DNA of 64,000 bases from Prevotella fusca JCM 17724 (GTDB lineage: Bacteria > Bacteroidota > Bacteroidia > Bacteroidales > Bacteroidaceae). Position numbers and translations under genes: made by a program. Within the stretch, counting starts at the first letter, position 1, and every line of letters begins with the position of its first letter. The stretch spans positions 1,178,001 through 1,242,000 of the forward strand of contig NZ_CP012075.1 in assembly GCF_001262015.1 (NCBI RefSeq), in the 5' to 3' direction. The notes under the pieces are model-generated. The model saw only the letters and a list, made by a program, of their open reading frames with translations, did no database searches and was not told where the DNA came from. Positions 25,947 to 34,937 of the stretch are shown here, piece by piece.

Positions 25947-28225
25947 AAATAGGAAGCATGAAAGCGTTACATATAGTATTAGGACTTGCCCTTTTCTGTG
26001 CAGGTGCCCAGAACGGGCAGGCACAGGTGGCAAGATATGACAAGACGCAGGCTGTCGGAAAAAGAAGTTTCAACTATCTGGCAGAGGATGCACAGGCACA
26101 GAAGACGCATAAGAACAAGGATATACGTATCGTGTTCTCTGACAGAGACCACAACAAGGCGTATGCAGGACCTTATGCACAGCGTGTCCTGAGCGAGCAG
26201 AAACTTGCGGCACCGTTCTATGTCATCGGTGAAAAGAACGGCTTTTACAAGGTGGTTGCTGCTGACCAGAGCCTTCTCGGACAGCCGAAGGGTATGTTTG
26301 CACCGCTCTTCAACAAGAGAAACCACTTCAAGGATGCAAAGAACTCTCCTTTTGTGGGCTGGATTGACAAGAACAGCGTGCTGGACTTCAACCATTCCTT
26401 CGTGTCCAAGGACAATAATTTCCCCATCCGTTATCGCATAGGTGCATCAAATGTAGCACGTCTGTCGAACATAAAGACGTTCTTCACATTGGATTCACTG
26501 AACCTCTACAGCGACCCGTTCTTCCTTGAGAAGAGCAAGGGAAAGCTGGTTGCCGGACAGATTGTGTATGCTTACAAGTATGACGCAAGCAAGCAGGCCG
26601 TGCTCGTCTCTGACCGTCCTTCGCTGTCTGATTCTACCAGGACGGCACTCGGATGGATTCCTGCTGACCTCACAGCGATGGTGGGGCAGAACCATGTCTA
26701 TCTGCTGGACGCATCCTATCCTGACTTCTGCGGATACCCACTTGGCTCAAACCTGCTCTTTACCGCTGACGGTAATTGGGCAAACACAGCTGCCGACCAG
26801 AAGGTTGCTGTCAACCTTCCGTTGTCAGTATGGGATAGAAAGAAGAGTGTGATGGTCAATGTCAAGGGTGCGGACGTTGCCGTGGCTGAGGTTGACCACC
26901 TCATCGAAGGCAGCAAGAACATGAATATCCATCTGGTATTCTTTGACAAGGACCGGCTCCTTGTGCGTAACCTCATCAATGCTTTGCAGGGACTGAAGGA
27001 CAAGGTTTCAGAAGACGCACAGGTGAAGTTCTCGTTGACGGTAGTGTCTGAGAAAGGAAACAAGCACCTTTCACCGACATCTGACTTTGGCAGCTGGATA
27101 GATTATCTGGCGAAGGTAACAGCCCCGAACACGCTGCGTTCTACAGGTGGCTACACCTTCCACGATGCCATGCAGAAGATTTTTGCAGAGACACCTTACG
27201 TCAAGTTTGAAAACAATGTGTTCCTCATCCTGGGTACTGATGAGCCCCTCACTTTCACATCGGACATCAATGCTGAGGTCTATGCACGCTCTGCAACACT
27301 GCTGATTGCGCAGGTTCTTGCAAGAGACGGTATGGCATATCAGGACTTTATCCTCCAGTCAAAGATGTTGCTTGACAATAACATTTCAGAGTACACGAAT
27401 TACTCCAACGACTATCTCTGCGAACCAAGATGGTCAAAGAATGGTTCTTTCAAGGATATGAGCACCGACAGCGAGAACGTGTATCTGCTGGATGCTCCTA
27501 AGAACAGTTCGGTCGCTGGCGGCTTTATATATCCGAAACTCTATTCGGAACTGTCTGGTACAGCTTTGTCAACAGTCCTCGACTCACTCTTCCTGCAGCT
27601 TGCTGAGCGCAACAACGAGCTGGTAAACATCTCACGCAGCTCGGAGAACAGATACGGAATGCTGCGTGCTGTTCCTACGGCAGAGGTTGTAAGCCTTTGT
27701 GACAGCTCTGCTGTGTCTGTGTCAGATTTGGAGAAGAGCAATATCAACGACCTCATGTTCAAGAAGATGTGGTGCACGCCACAGCAGCTCTCAACCTATG
27801 ACGAGGGTTATCTCTTCGATGCTGCCGAAATGCAGAACATCCTTGAGGGCTATCGTGACCTGATGCCTTACCTTTCTGCCGACACCCTTGGCAACCAGGA
27901 ACTGGCGGTATTGCGAAAGAACTACAAGCGTCAGTGCAAGCTGGTCAACATGCTTTCTTACCGAAAGGCTTTGAAGTCGAAGTCTTCCATCTCCAGGGTT
28001 TACTACCACCGTGTCAGTGTTCCAAGTTCAGATGCGCTGAACTACATTGTACGCATCAAGGATATTCGCCGCAAGAAGTGCGATGAAAGTGAATGGGACA
28101 AGGCTTATAAGGAGATGTTCAACAGAATGGTGAAGCTCGAAAAGCTCTTCAAGACGGGACGCCTCAAGACCATCTCGGTTGCTGGCAAGCCTTATTACTT
28201 CATACCTGTTAAGATGCTCCCATAA
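25943..28225 (+). CDS. tssR: T6SS subtype-iii protein TssR
   Basis: This 760-aa periplasmic or outer-membrane-facing protein has a signal peptide (MKALHIVLGLALFCAGAQ, cleavage near GQAQ; the start at 25943 or the internal Met at 25961 are both possible). The large size, the SH3-like repeats around PFVGWIDKNSVLDF and ALGWIPADLTAMV, and a central vWA-like region (KNMNIHLVFFDKDRLLV) fit TssR of Bacteroidota T6SS. It is the last gene of the operon, and a strong terminator follows at 28256. Confidence 0.7.
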   Translation: MKIGSMKALHIVLGLALFCAGAQNGQAQVARYDKTQAVGKRSFNYLAEDAQAQKTHKNKDIRIVFSDRDHNKAYAGPYAQRVLSEQKLAAPFYVIGEKNGFYKVVAADQSLLGQPKGMFAPLFNKRNHFKDAKNSPFVGWIDKNSVLDFNHSFVSKDNNFPIRYRIGASNVARLSNIKTFFTLDSLNLYSDPFFLEKSKGKLVAGQIVYAYKYDASKQAVLVSDRPSLSDSTRTALGWIPADLTAMVGQNHVYLLDASYPDFCGYPLGSNLLFTADGNWANTAADQKVAVNLPLSVWDRKKSVMVNVKGADVAVAEVDHLIEGSKNMNIHLVFFDKDRLLVRNLINALQGLKDKVSEDAQVKFSLTVVSEKGNKHLSPTSDFGSWIDYLAKVTAPNTLRSTGGYTFHDAMQKIFAETPYVKFENNVFLILGTDEPLTFTSDINAEVYARSATLLIAQVLARDGMAYQDFILQSKMLLDNNISEYTNYSNDYLCEPRWSKNGSFKDMSTDSENVYLLDAPKNSSVAGGFIYPKLYSELSGTALSTVLDSLFLQLAERNNELVNISRSSENRYGMLRAVPTAEVVSLCDSSAVSVSDLEKSNINDLMFKKMWCTPQQLSTYDEGYLFDAAEMQNILEGYRDLMPYLSADTLGNQELAVLRKNYKRQCKLVNMLSYRKALKSKSSISRVYYHRVSVPSSDALNYIVRIKDIRRKKCDESEWDKAYKEMFNRMVKLEKLFKTGRLKTISVAGKPYYFIPVKMLP

Positions 28226-28255
28226 GCAGTTTGCTTAATTGCTGAACCATACAGA

Positions 28256-28306
28256 AATGGACAAATACATTTACCAGACAGGTTTGAATGTATTTGTCCA
28301 TTTTTT
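28256..28306 (+). terminator. Rho-independent terminator of the T6SS operon
   Basis: A perfect 16-bp stem (AATGGACAAATACATT at 28256-28271 against AATGTATTTGTCCATT at 28287-28302) is followed by a run of T. It lies 30 bp after the tssR stop. Confidence 0.9.
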
Positions 28307-28513
28307 ATATGCTTGCCAATAGTACTTAACCCTAATCGGTTATTAACCCGCAATGTCCATTGTTCTTATTAATCGTATTGTTTCCTGACATCTTAAATGT
28401 TCTTGTCAGCATCTTGTTTATCTTTGGAACGAAGTTGTGGGAAGCAAGGTCAAGTCAGACAGAATGACATGATAACAGATTGTCTTTTCCCGTCTTTCTC
28501 TGTTTTGTTGAGA

Positions 28514-28640
28514 GAATGAAATCCTCACGGCTTGGTGCGGGTTTTCTCACAGATGAACACAGATTCTCACAGATGAACAGAATGGACGGAGCAAATGCAC
28601 AAAGACCTCTAAAGGTCGAAGAAATCACAGAAGCTCACTC
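28514..28640. repeat. Dispersed spacer repeat, inverted copy of 4695-4803
   Basis: It contains two tandem TCTCACAGATGAACA units, then CCTCTAAAGGTCGAAG and GAAGCTCAC. The same order occurs in reverse at 4695-4803. Apart from this, 28310-28830 holds nothing that I recognise. Confidence 0.5.
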
Positions 28641-28831
28641 CGTGTGGGCTGCTCATTTTTACCATAGATGTCATAGTCTGCCTGCCAGACGATATTACCT
28701 TTTTCATCGTATGCTTGGACAGGGCGGCCGACATTGTCATACCGCATAAGTGCGCTCCACGCAACTGACGATGTTACACGAAGTTTCAAATATGAATAGA
28801 CATTATCACAACATAGATCCGTCCTAATGCT

Positions 28832-29331
28832 GGCTCTTCCGTTAAATGCAAAGATTGGAAATAGAACAAAGGTTTATTTCCGTCTTCTACACACAACTTA
28901 TTCCCATATTGACCGCTATTTGTAAACTATTTTCGTACAGCCTAAAACCAATACATGACCTTTTGGCTTTGAAAAGACGCCCAATTGACTTGCAATAGAT
29001 GCCCTTTTGAGGTCTAACTAACGCCCTTTTGAAGTCCAATTAAGCACCTTTTCCTGCACTGCTTTATAACCAATTGATTTACTGCCGGTTGCGGACTTGC
29101 TTTTTACACGTGTTTTTGCCTTTATTTGTAGGTGTTTTATCCGAAATTATGTCATGATTTTTCAATCTGCTGTCTGATCTTCAAAGTATTGACATGAAAA
29201 GGTTTTCTGCATCGGAGGGTGATAATAAAGTAGGTAGCCAAGACCGTCTTGGCTATGTTTTATTCAATGAACAACTCCGCTTCTTCCGTTAAAGCTATAC
29301 GAAAAACATCCACGCATTTAATGGAAGAACC
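28832..29331 (-). mobile_element. MITE-like element, copy B (both ends present)
   Basis: The ends are GGCTCTTCCGTTAAATGC (28832) and the inverse of GGTTCTTCCATTAAATGCG (ending 29331). The interior is colinear with the reverse complement of copies C and D, but about 100 bp near the 28832 end are missing. It includes the 22-bp array (28956-29043), the CACGTG near-palindrome and a GCCAAGAC/GTCTTGGC hairpin. Its right end abuts truncated IS1380 sequence exactly at the terminal repeat, which places one element boundary at base level. Confidence 0.7.
28956..29043 (-). repeat. Four-unit 22-bp repeat array (copy B)
   Basis: Units are 28956-28977, 28978-28999, 29000-29021 and 29022-29043, read on the minus strand, with the usual GTGCAGGAAAAGGTGC flank. 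A stop codon in the frame that stays open in copy D argues against coding. Confidence 0.75.
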
Positions 29332-29874
29332 CTTTATAAGCCCCATCCTCCGTATCATCCGTAAAAGTAAGGTGTTCAGCTTCTCTGCAGTGTTGAAACT
29401 GTAAGACCTGCCGGAGGTTTCGCTCCTGTAGACAATATTCTCTTCGGCAAGCTCCTTCAGTCCGCGCCCCACGGTGTCGGCACCGGGTAACAGCGTACCA
29501 GGTCTCTGCCTGAACTGCCCAATAAGCGCATTGATGTCCTCAAGACAGTCCCCACCGCAAAGGTAGCTGAAGAAGAGGGAGCCCAGGATGCTTCCATGGC
29601 TGAATGCCTTGCCGCTGCATCCGCGTCTGCCCAGCACGGATTCGGTAAGTTTTCAAAGCCCAACTTTGAAAAAAACGTCCATGATGTGATAAATTCCTCC
29701 GAAAGAAGTGATATTCTCGTTTTTAATTGCTACCTTTGTCATGTCAGATTTTTGCTTGCTTATTATTTTGATAGCACTAAGATAGGTGAAAATTCTGACA
29801 TATCCAAGTGTTTTGAGGACTTTGTTTCTCAGGCACTTGGATTTCTCACAAGAAATTATGCTGCGGAATTAAGG
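29332..29874 (-). pseudogene. Truncated IS1380-family transposase copy
   Basis: It is about 95% like the first third of the intact element at 32070-33672, in opposite orientation. The outer inverted repeat is at 29860-29874 (GCTGCGGAATTAAGG). The transposase ATG is at 29740, but a one-base insertion in a T run soon brings a TGA, and the sequence stops at 29332 where the MITE-like copy B begins. The remaining two thirds of the element are absent on the other side of copy B. Confidence 0.85.
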
Positions 29875-30141
29875 ATAAATATAATTTATTTGATTTTTTC
29901 TAAATAGGAAGTGTGTGTTGAAGGTTAAAAAAATAATGATCAAATGGTTGTTTTTGAAATATTTTTTTTAAATTAGACTGTTTTTGAAAATTTATCGTAT
30001 CTTTGTACAATACTTCAAACCTAAGCAAGAATATTTTTGCATCACATAATAATCAATGCCTGATTAAATAATTGTATTTAAGAGTTTAATAGACGATTCT
30101 ATAATTAAATAAAGATAAGTTTAACCTAAAAAGTAATTAAC

Positions 30142-32013
30142 ATGAAACAATTAAGATTATTTGGCTATCTTTTAGCGATTATTGGAATGATGAGTTTCCA
30201 TTATGCATTTGCACAAAAAGTAGAAACTAAGTATGTTAGGATTACGCCTGGTGAAGGAAAGCAATTGCATCTATACTTTCTCACACAAGACATGTCAAAA
30301 TTGACTATAGAGGGGGGGAAGGAAACAGGCAGACAGGAAAGTGGTACACATACAGTTGTATTTTTGGAGACCATAGCAAAAAAACAAATTAAGATTACTG
30401 GAGAATTTACTTTCCTAAAGTGTTCTTCGGATGACATTCAGGCACTTGATTTTTCCGGCAGCACGAAAATTGTCCAATGGCAGTTTACTCCATCTTCTGC
30501 ATTGAAAGACATTGACTTGTCAGGAATGTCCAATCTGAGATCTCTGATTATCAAAGATATCAATGTGGAGACAATCTCTATCATAGGCTGTCACAAGCTG
30601 AAAGATTTTTATATAGATTCTGATTTTCTGAAGAATTTGGATTTTTCTTCTTGCTTGGAAATAGAATCTATATCTGTAAATTCTACTTCACTTGAAAATC
30701 TGAACATTACAGGTTGCAAAGAATTGAAAGTTCTTAAATGTCCGTATGCTCCTCTCACCAAACTTCAAATTCAATCTTATCACAATCTTAAAACACTGCA
30801 TTGTGGAACAGAAGACCACACGATGGAGCTGTTACAGATTATAGATTGTCCACAATTAAGTGACTTTGAATTATATCCCAACCGATATGCGCTGCATGGA
30901 GCACACATTAAATCTATAGATATAGATGGATGTCCCTTGCTAAAAAGTTTCGTAAAGACAGATAGAGCAAAACTTCTTGAAAATCTTAAATTGAGGAACT
31001 GTTCTGGCATATCTAAACTGCATGTAGATCTTGAAAAACTACAGCATATAACGATAGAAAACTGCCCTGCGCTAAAAGACATTCTCATTACAAACAATGC
31101 ATTGAGTTTATCTGAAATGAGAAAACTTTGTAAAGCACTCCCCGAAGGTGATGGAACAAATGTAATCAAGCTGTTGAACTTCGGTACAATGGTGGAGTAC
31201 AATTGTATGAATGGAGAAATTGCAGATGCCTTCACTGCTCATGGGTGGAAACCTATAGTTCATACTAATAAAGGTGATGACATAGATTACTCTGCTGTTA
31301 AATGGGATTATCTGACATTCAAGACAGCGATGCAGACCGGTGCAGAGTTTAGGATATATAACATCTATTCAATGCGTCAATTACTTGCAGAAAAAAATAT
31401 AGAACCGACAGACTGGGTCTGGAGGAAAAAAGGGGATGATTATATGACCTGCACATATACAGGTACAGACGGTTCATTCACACTAAAACAAAGAAAAGGT
31501 TATTGGAATGAAATCACAATAACAGACCCGCGTGCATTACTGACATTGGTAGAGGGAATTGGGAAATTAGAATCTTTGAAGTATCTGGATTTACGCGGAC
31601 AGTTGCTTGAAACAGTCGACTTCTCTCCTGCCAATACTGCTCTTCTTAAAGTTGATATTAGTAATAATAGAATCAAGAATATGCAGAGCATTGTTGATGC
31701 CCTTCCTACCGTTGACAAGAAATACATTATTGTCTATGATCACGGTGCTGTTCCTACAGATCAAAATATCTGTACAAAAGAACAGGTAGAGCAATTGAAA
31801 GCAAAAGGATGGGTCGTTATTGCACATGATGGAGACAAGCTAAGATATTTCGTGGGAAATGGTACAACAAATGGCATTAATGAGATTTCTGATAGCAATG
31901 AAGAAGTAAAAGCGGTGTATACAATAAATGGTGTCAGAATAAAACAGGTACAAAGTGGTATCAATATCGTTAAGATGGCAAATGGAAAAACAAAGAAAAT
32001 AATAATTCCATAA
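30142..32013 (+). CDS. Secreted leucine-rich-repeat (BspA-like) surface protein
   Basis: This 623-aa protein has a signal peptide (about 1-25, ending in AFAQ). From about 95 to 330 there are LRR units with the Bacteroidota style L..L.I..C..L (for example LENLNITGCKELKVLKC, LQIIDCPQLSDFEL). A second small LRR set lies near 490-540 (LESLKYLDLRGQLLETVDFS). The C-terminal about 35 residues (VYTINGVRI, then GINIVKMANGKTKKI) resemble the sorting tails of secreted Prevotella proteins. A TATCTTTG -7 box is at 29998-30005. The gene is AT-rich and flanked by oppositely oriented IS1380 copies, so it may have moved with them. An adhesin or binding role is inferred from the family. Confidence 0.7.
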   Translation: MKQLRLFGYLLAIIGMMSFHYAFAQKVETKYVRITPGEGKQLHLYFLTQDMSKLTIEGGKETGRQESGTHTVVFLETIAKKQIKITGEFTFLKCSSDDIQALDFSGSTKIVQWQFTPSSALKDIDLSGMSNLRSLIIKDINVETISIIGCHKLKDFYIDSDFLKNLDFSSCLEIESISVNSTSLENLNITGCKELKVLKCPYAPLTKLQIQSYHNLKTLHCGTEDHTMELLQIIDCPQLSDFELYPNRYALHGAHIKSIDIDGCPLLKSFVKTDRAKLLENLKLRNCSGISKLHVDLEKLQHITIENCPALKDILITNNALSLSEMRKLCKALPEGDGTNVIKLLNFGTMVEYNCMNGEIADAFTAHGWKPIVHTNKGDDIDYSAVKWDYLTFKTAMQTGAEFRIYNIYSMRQLLAEKNIEPTDWVWRKKGDDYMTCTYTGTDGSFTLKQRKGYWNEITITDPRALLTLVEGIGKLESLKYLDLRGQLLETVDFSPANTALLKVDISNNRIKNMQSIVDALPTVDKKYIIVYDHGAVPTDQNICTKEQVEQLKAKGWVVIAHDGDKLRYFVGNGTTNGINEISDSNEEVKAVYTINGVRIKQVQSGINIVKMANGKTKKIIIP

Positions 32014-32069
32014 TTATTGCTGTTTGACAAGTATTTTCTTGCTGTAAATAACAGAAGGATGTATCAACA

Positions 32070-33672
32070 CCTTAATTCCGCAGCATAAATTCTTGTAAGA
32101 ACTCCAAGTGTCTGAGAAAAAAAAGTTCTCAAAACACTTGGATATGTCAGAAATTTCACCTATCTTAGTGCTATCAAAATAATAAACAAGCAAAAATCTG
32201 ACATGACAAAGGTAGCAATTAAAAACGAGAATATCACTTCCTTCGGAGGAATTTATCACATCATGGACGTTTTTTCAAGGTTGGGCTTTGAAAAACTTAC
32301 CGAATCCGTGTTGGGCAGACGCGGATGCAGCGGCAAGGCTTTCAGCCATGGAAGCATCCTGGGCTCTCTCTTCTTCAGCTACCTTTGTGGTGGGGATTGT
32401 CTTGAGGACATCAATGCGCTTATTGGACAGTTCTGGCAGAGACCTGGTACGCTGTTACCCGGTGCCGATACCGTGGGGCGCGGACTGAAGGAGCTTGCCG
32501 AAGAGAACATTATCTACAGGAGCGAGACATCAGGCAAGTCCTACAGTTTCAACACTGCAGAGAAGCTGAACCCCTTACTTTTACGGATGATACGGAGAAT
32601 GGGACTTATAAAGGCGGGCAGCCATGTTGACCTGGACTTTGACCACCAGTTTGTTCCAGCCCACAAGTTCGATGCAAAGTATTCTTACAAGCAGGACCTT
32701 GGCTATTTCCCTGGTTGGGCTTCCATTGGGGGAATCATAGTCGGAGGTGAGAACCGTGACGGAAACACCAATGTGAGATACCATCAAGAAGACACGCTCC
32801 GTCGCATTATGGACCGTGTAACCTCAGAACTTGGTGTGGTAATAGAGCGTTTCCGTGCTGACTGTGGGTCGTTCTCAAAGGAAATCATCCAAACCGTAGA
32901 GCAGCGCTGCAACACGTTCTACATTCGTGCTGCCAACTGCGGCAGTCGCTACGAGAATTTCCAACAGTTGAAGGAATGGAAAAACGTTGAGGTTGGCTAT
33001 GAGAAATGCGATGTCACATCCATCTGCATGGACAGCTTAATAGAAGGAAAGTCATACAGGCTTGTCCTACAGCGTAGTCCTTTGAAAGACAAGGATGGCA
33101 AGCAACAGACGGATATGTTCGGAGTAATATACACATACCGCTGTATCCTCACCAATGACTGGGTGTCTACCGAGAAGGACATCATCACATTCTACAATGA
33201 ACGTGGAGCGAGCGAAAAGAACTTCGACATACAGAACAATGACTTCGGCTGGGCACATCTGCCCTTTTCCTTCATGGCTGAGAACATGGTTTTCATGATG
33301 GTTACTGCCATGCTGAAGAACTTCTATCTCTACCTCGTCCGTCATATCAGCGAAAAGGTCAAGCCGTTGAAAAAGACAAGCAGGCTGAAAGCCTTTATCT
33401 TGCATTTTGTCAGCGTACCGGCAAAATGGGTGAGAACAGGAAGGCGGAACGTCCTGAACCTGTATACAAACAAAGCATACTACTCTGAAGTATTCCTTGA
33501 ATAAGCAGCATTTCTTTGTGGTCCTCATATTCCCCATTGGTTTGGGTGGGGGATTTCATGCCCAGACAAGCCTCAAGAAGCCCCGAAGAGTCTCATATCA
33601 GCATATAGAGCCCCAAAAATACATCTCAACATATAAAATCGCCTCACAAGGAAAAACGCTGCGGAATTGAGG
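32070..33672 (+). mobile_element. Intact IS1380-family insertion sequence
   Basis: It is bounded by CCTTAATTCCGCAGC (32070-32084) and GCTGCGGAATTGAGG (33658-33672), imperfect inverted repeats. The length is about 1.6 kb with one transposase gene. I could not find a target-site duplication in the immediate flanks (CAACA and ACGTC). Confidence 0.85.
32203..33504 (+). CDS. IS1380-family transposase
   Basis: This 433-aa DDE transposase has the Bacteroidota IS1380 pattern: N-terminal FGGIYHIMDVFSRLGF, SYLCGGDCLEDINALI, then VDLDFDHQFVPAHKFDAKYSYK with the first catalytic Asp, RFRADCGSFSKE with the second, and ERGASEKNFDIQNNDFGWAHLPF with the catalytic Glu region. The length and all blocks are normal, so it is probably functional. 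Confidence 0.9.
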   Translation: MTKVAIKNENITSFGGIYHIMDVFSRLGFEKLTESVLGRRGCSGKAFSHGSILGSLFFSYLCGGDCLEDINALIGQFWQRPGTLLPGADTVGRGLKELAEENIIYRSETSGKSYSFNTAEKLNPLLLRMIRRMGLIKAGSHVDLDFDHQFVPAHKFDAKYSYKQDLGYFPGWASIGGIIVGGENRDGNTNVRYHQEDTLRRIMDRVTSELGVVIERFRADCGSFSKEIIQTVEQRCNTFYIRAANCGSRYENFQQLKEWKNVEVGYEKCDVTSICMDSLIEGKSYRLVLQRSPLKDKDGKQQTDMFGVIYTYRCILTNDWVSTEKDIITFYNERGASEKNFDIQNNDFGWAHLPFSFMAENMVFMMVTAMLKNFYLYLVRHISEKVKPLKKTSRLKAFILHFVSVPAKWVRTGRRNVLNLYTNKAYYSEVFLE

Positions 33673-33698
33673 ACGTCAAAGAATAGCATAATATTATA

Positions 33699-34916
33699 CT
33701 ACTCACCAGACATACGGTGGCTTTCTATCTCAACTCCTTCCTGATACCGGTCATATTGAATTTGTATTATCTTATCGAAGTCCTTTAGTTGGAAATAATT
33801 ATTCTTCTTGATGTATGAAATAAAGTCTTTCTGATAGTACAGTCTATATCCAAAAGCCTGAATATCACAAGGCGTCCCTATACACTTCTCATACATCAGA
33901 CCATAATAATACCCGATATATGCACCGGCCTTGTATCTTTCTTCCTTTGTCAGGTTGTCGAACTCCGGTTCATTTTCCATGTCCAGCAAATATGATAAAT
34001 ATTGATCCAACATACAGTAATATAGATTCTTCCTGTCAGCATGTTTCAACATATACTGCAGCAGTCCTTGATGGATGAGAAGTCGCCCATCCGCACCTTT
34101 TGAAACAAAGAGTTCCTTGTATTCTTTCCCTATAGGGAGTTCTCCTTCCTCTTTCACTTCGTCTATCATCATCTTGTTGATAATGTCAGACTTGTCATAG
34201 CCGTATTTCAGGAATAACTCACGAAGGAAGTTCCTGTCATTATTCATAAGCCAAGTGAGTGCTGCCTTGCTGTCGTGGAAGATAAACTGGTTGACATAAA
34301 AAATACTCTTCTCTAATGAGTAAGTAATTCTACCTTTCTTAAAGACGCTGTCTGGAACCTCGTCCTCATAAAGGTACCCTTTAAGCTCTACGACGTTGTC
34401 AATCACAGGAGCATATAGCAGCAAGTTATCTTTTGGAATGAATATTGTATTATTAAAAAAGGTATAGCCGTCTGAAAGCATCTTGCTCTGCCGCACACGT
34501 TCCTTCGCATCACCACCCGGGAAGACGAACTTATGAAAGCCATTCTCCGACAAGGAGGCAGTCCTGTTTATATCCACACCATAATACTTCCTTATTGCAT
34601 TCGCAGCTGTAATACTATCTACCGACTTGAATCCATACCGATAGAGTGCATGACACATCAGTTCAACAGCAATGTCAGTGTACTTTACCTGGTCTTTGTT
34701 TGACATGGCTATTATCCCATCCAAACCTATATCATATATTTCTCTATAGTAGTCTCTGATTTCGTGGTCATACTTCTTTATCAAGTCAACCTCACTCTTT
34801 TTTATAGTTTTCCATTGAGGGCTCTTCTGCTTCTGTGGGACCTTATTCTTTTGCGCTGTACAACTACTACTTAACATAAAAGTGACCGTTAATAAAAACA
34901 ATAAAAATCTTTTCAT
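33699..34916 (-). CDS. Lipoprotein, probable immunity to the GH19-M23 effector
   Basis: This 405-aa protein has a lipoprotein signal (MKRFLLFLLTVTFMLSSSC, Cys about residue 19). The rest is largely helical and charged, and I do not recognise it. It lies 21 nt after the effector gene on the same strand. Effectors that cut peptidoglycan act in the periplasm, and their immunity proteins are exported, so a periplasmic lipoprotein here is the expected immunity protein. This is an inference from context and topology. Confidence 0.55.
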   Translation of the reverse strand: MKRFLLFLLTVTFMLSSSCTAQKNKVPQKQKSPQWKTIKKSEVDLIKKYDHEIRDYYREIYDIGLDGIIAMSNKDQVKYTDIAVELMCHALYRYGFKSVDSITAANAIRKYYGVDINRTASLSENGFHKFVFPGGDAKERVRQSKMLSDGYTFFNNTIFIPKDNLLLYAPVIDNVVELKGYLYEDEVPDSVFKKGRITYSLEKSIFYVNQFIFHDSKAALTWLMNNDRNFLRELFLKYGYDKSDIINKMMIDEVKEEGELPIGKEYKELFVSKGADGRLLIHQGLLQYMLKHADRKNLYYCMLDQYLSYLLDMENEPEFDNLTKEERYKAGAYIGYYYGLMYEKCIGTPCDIQAFGYRLYYQKDFISYIKKNNYFQLKDFDKIIQIQYDRYQEGVEIESHRMSGE

Positions 34917-34937
34917 AAAATAAATTTTATATATATG

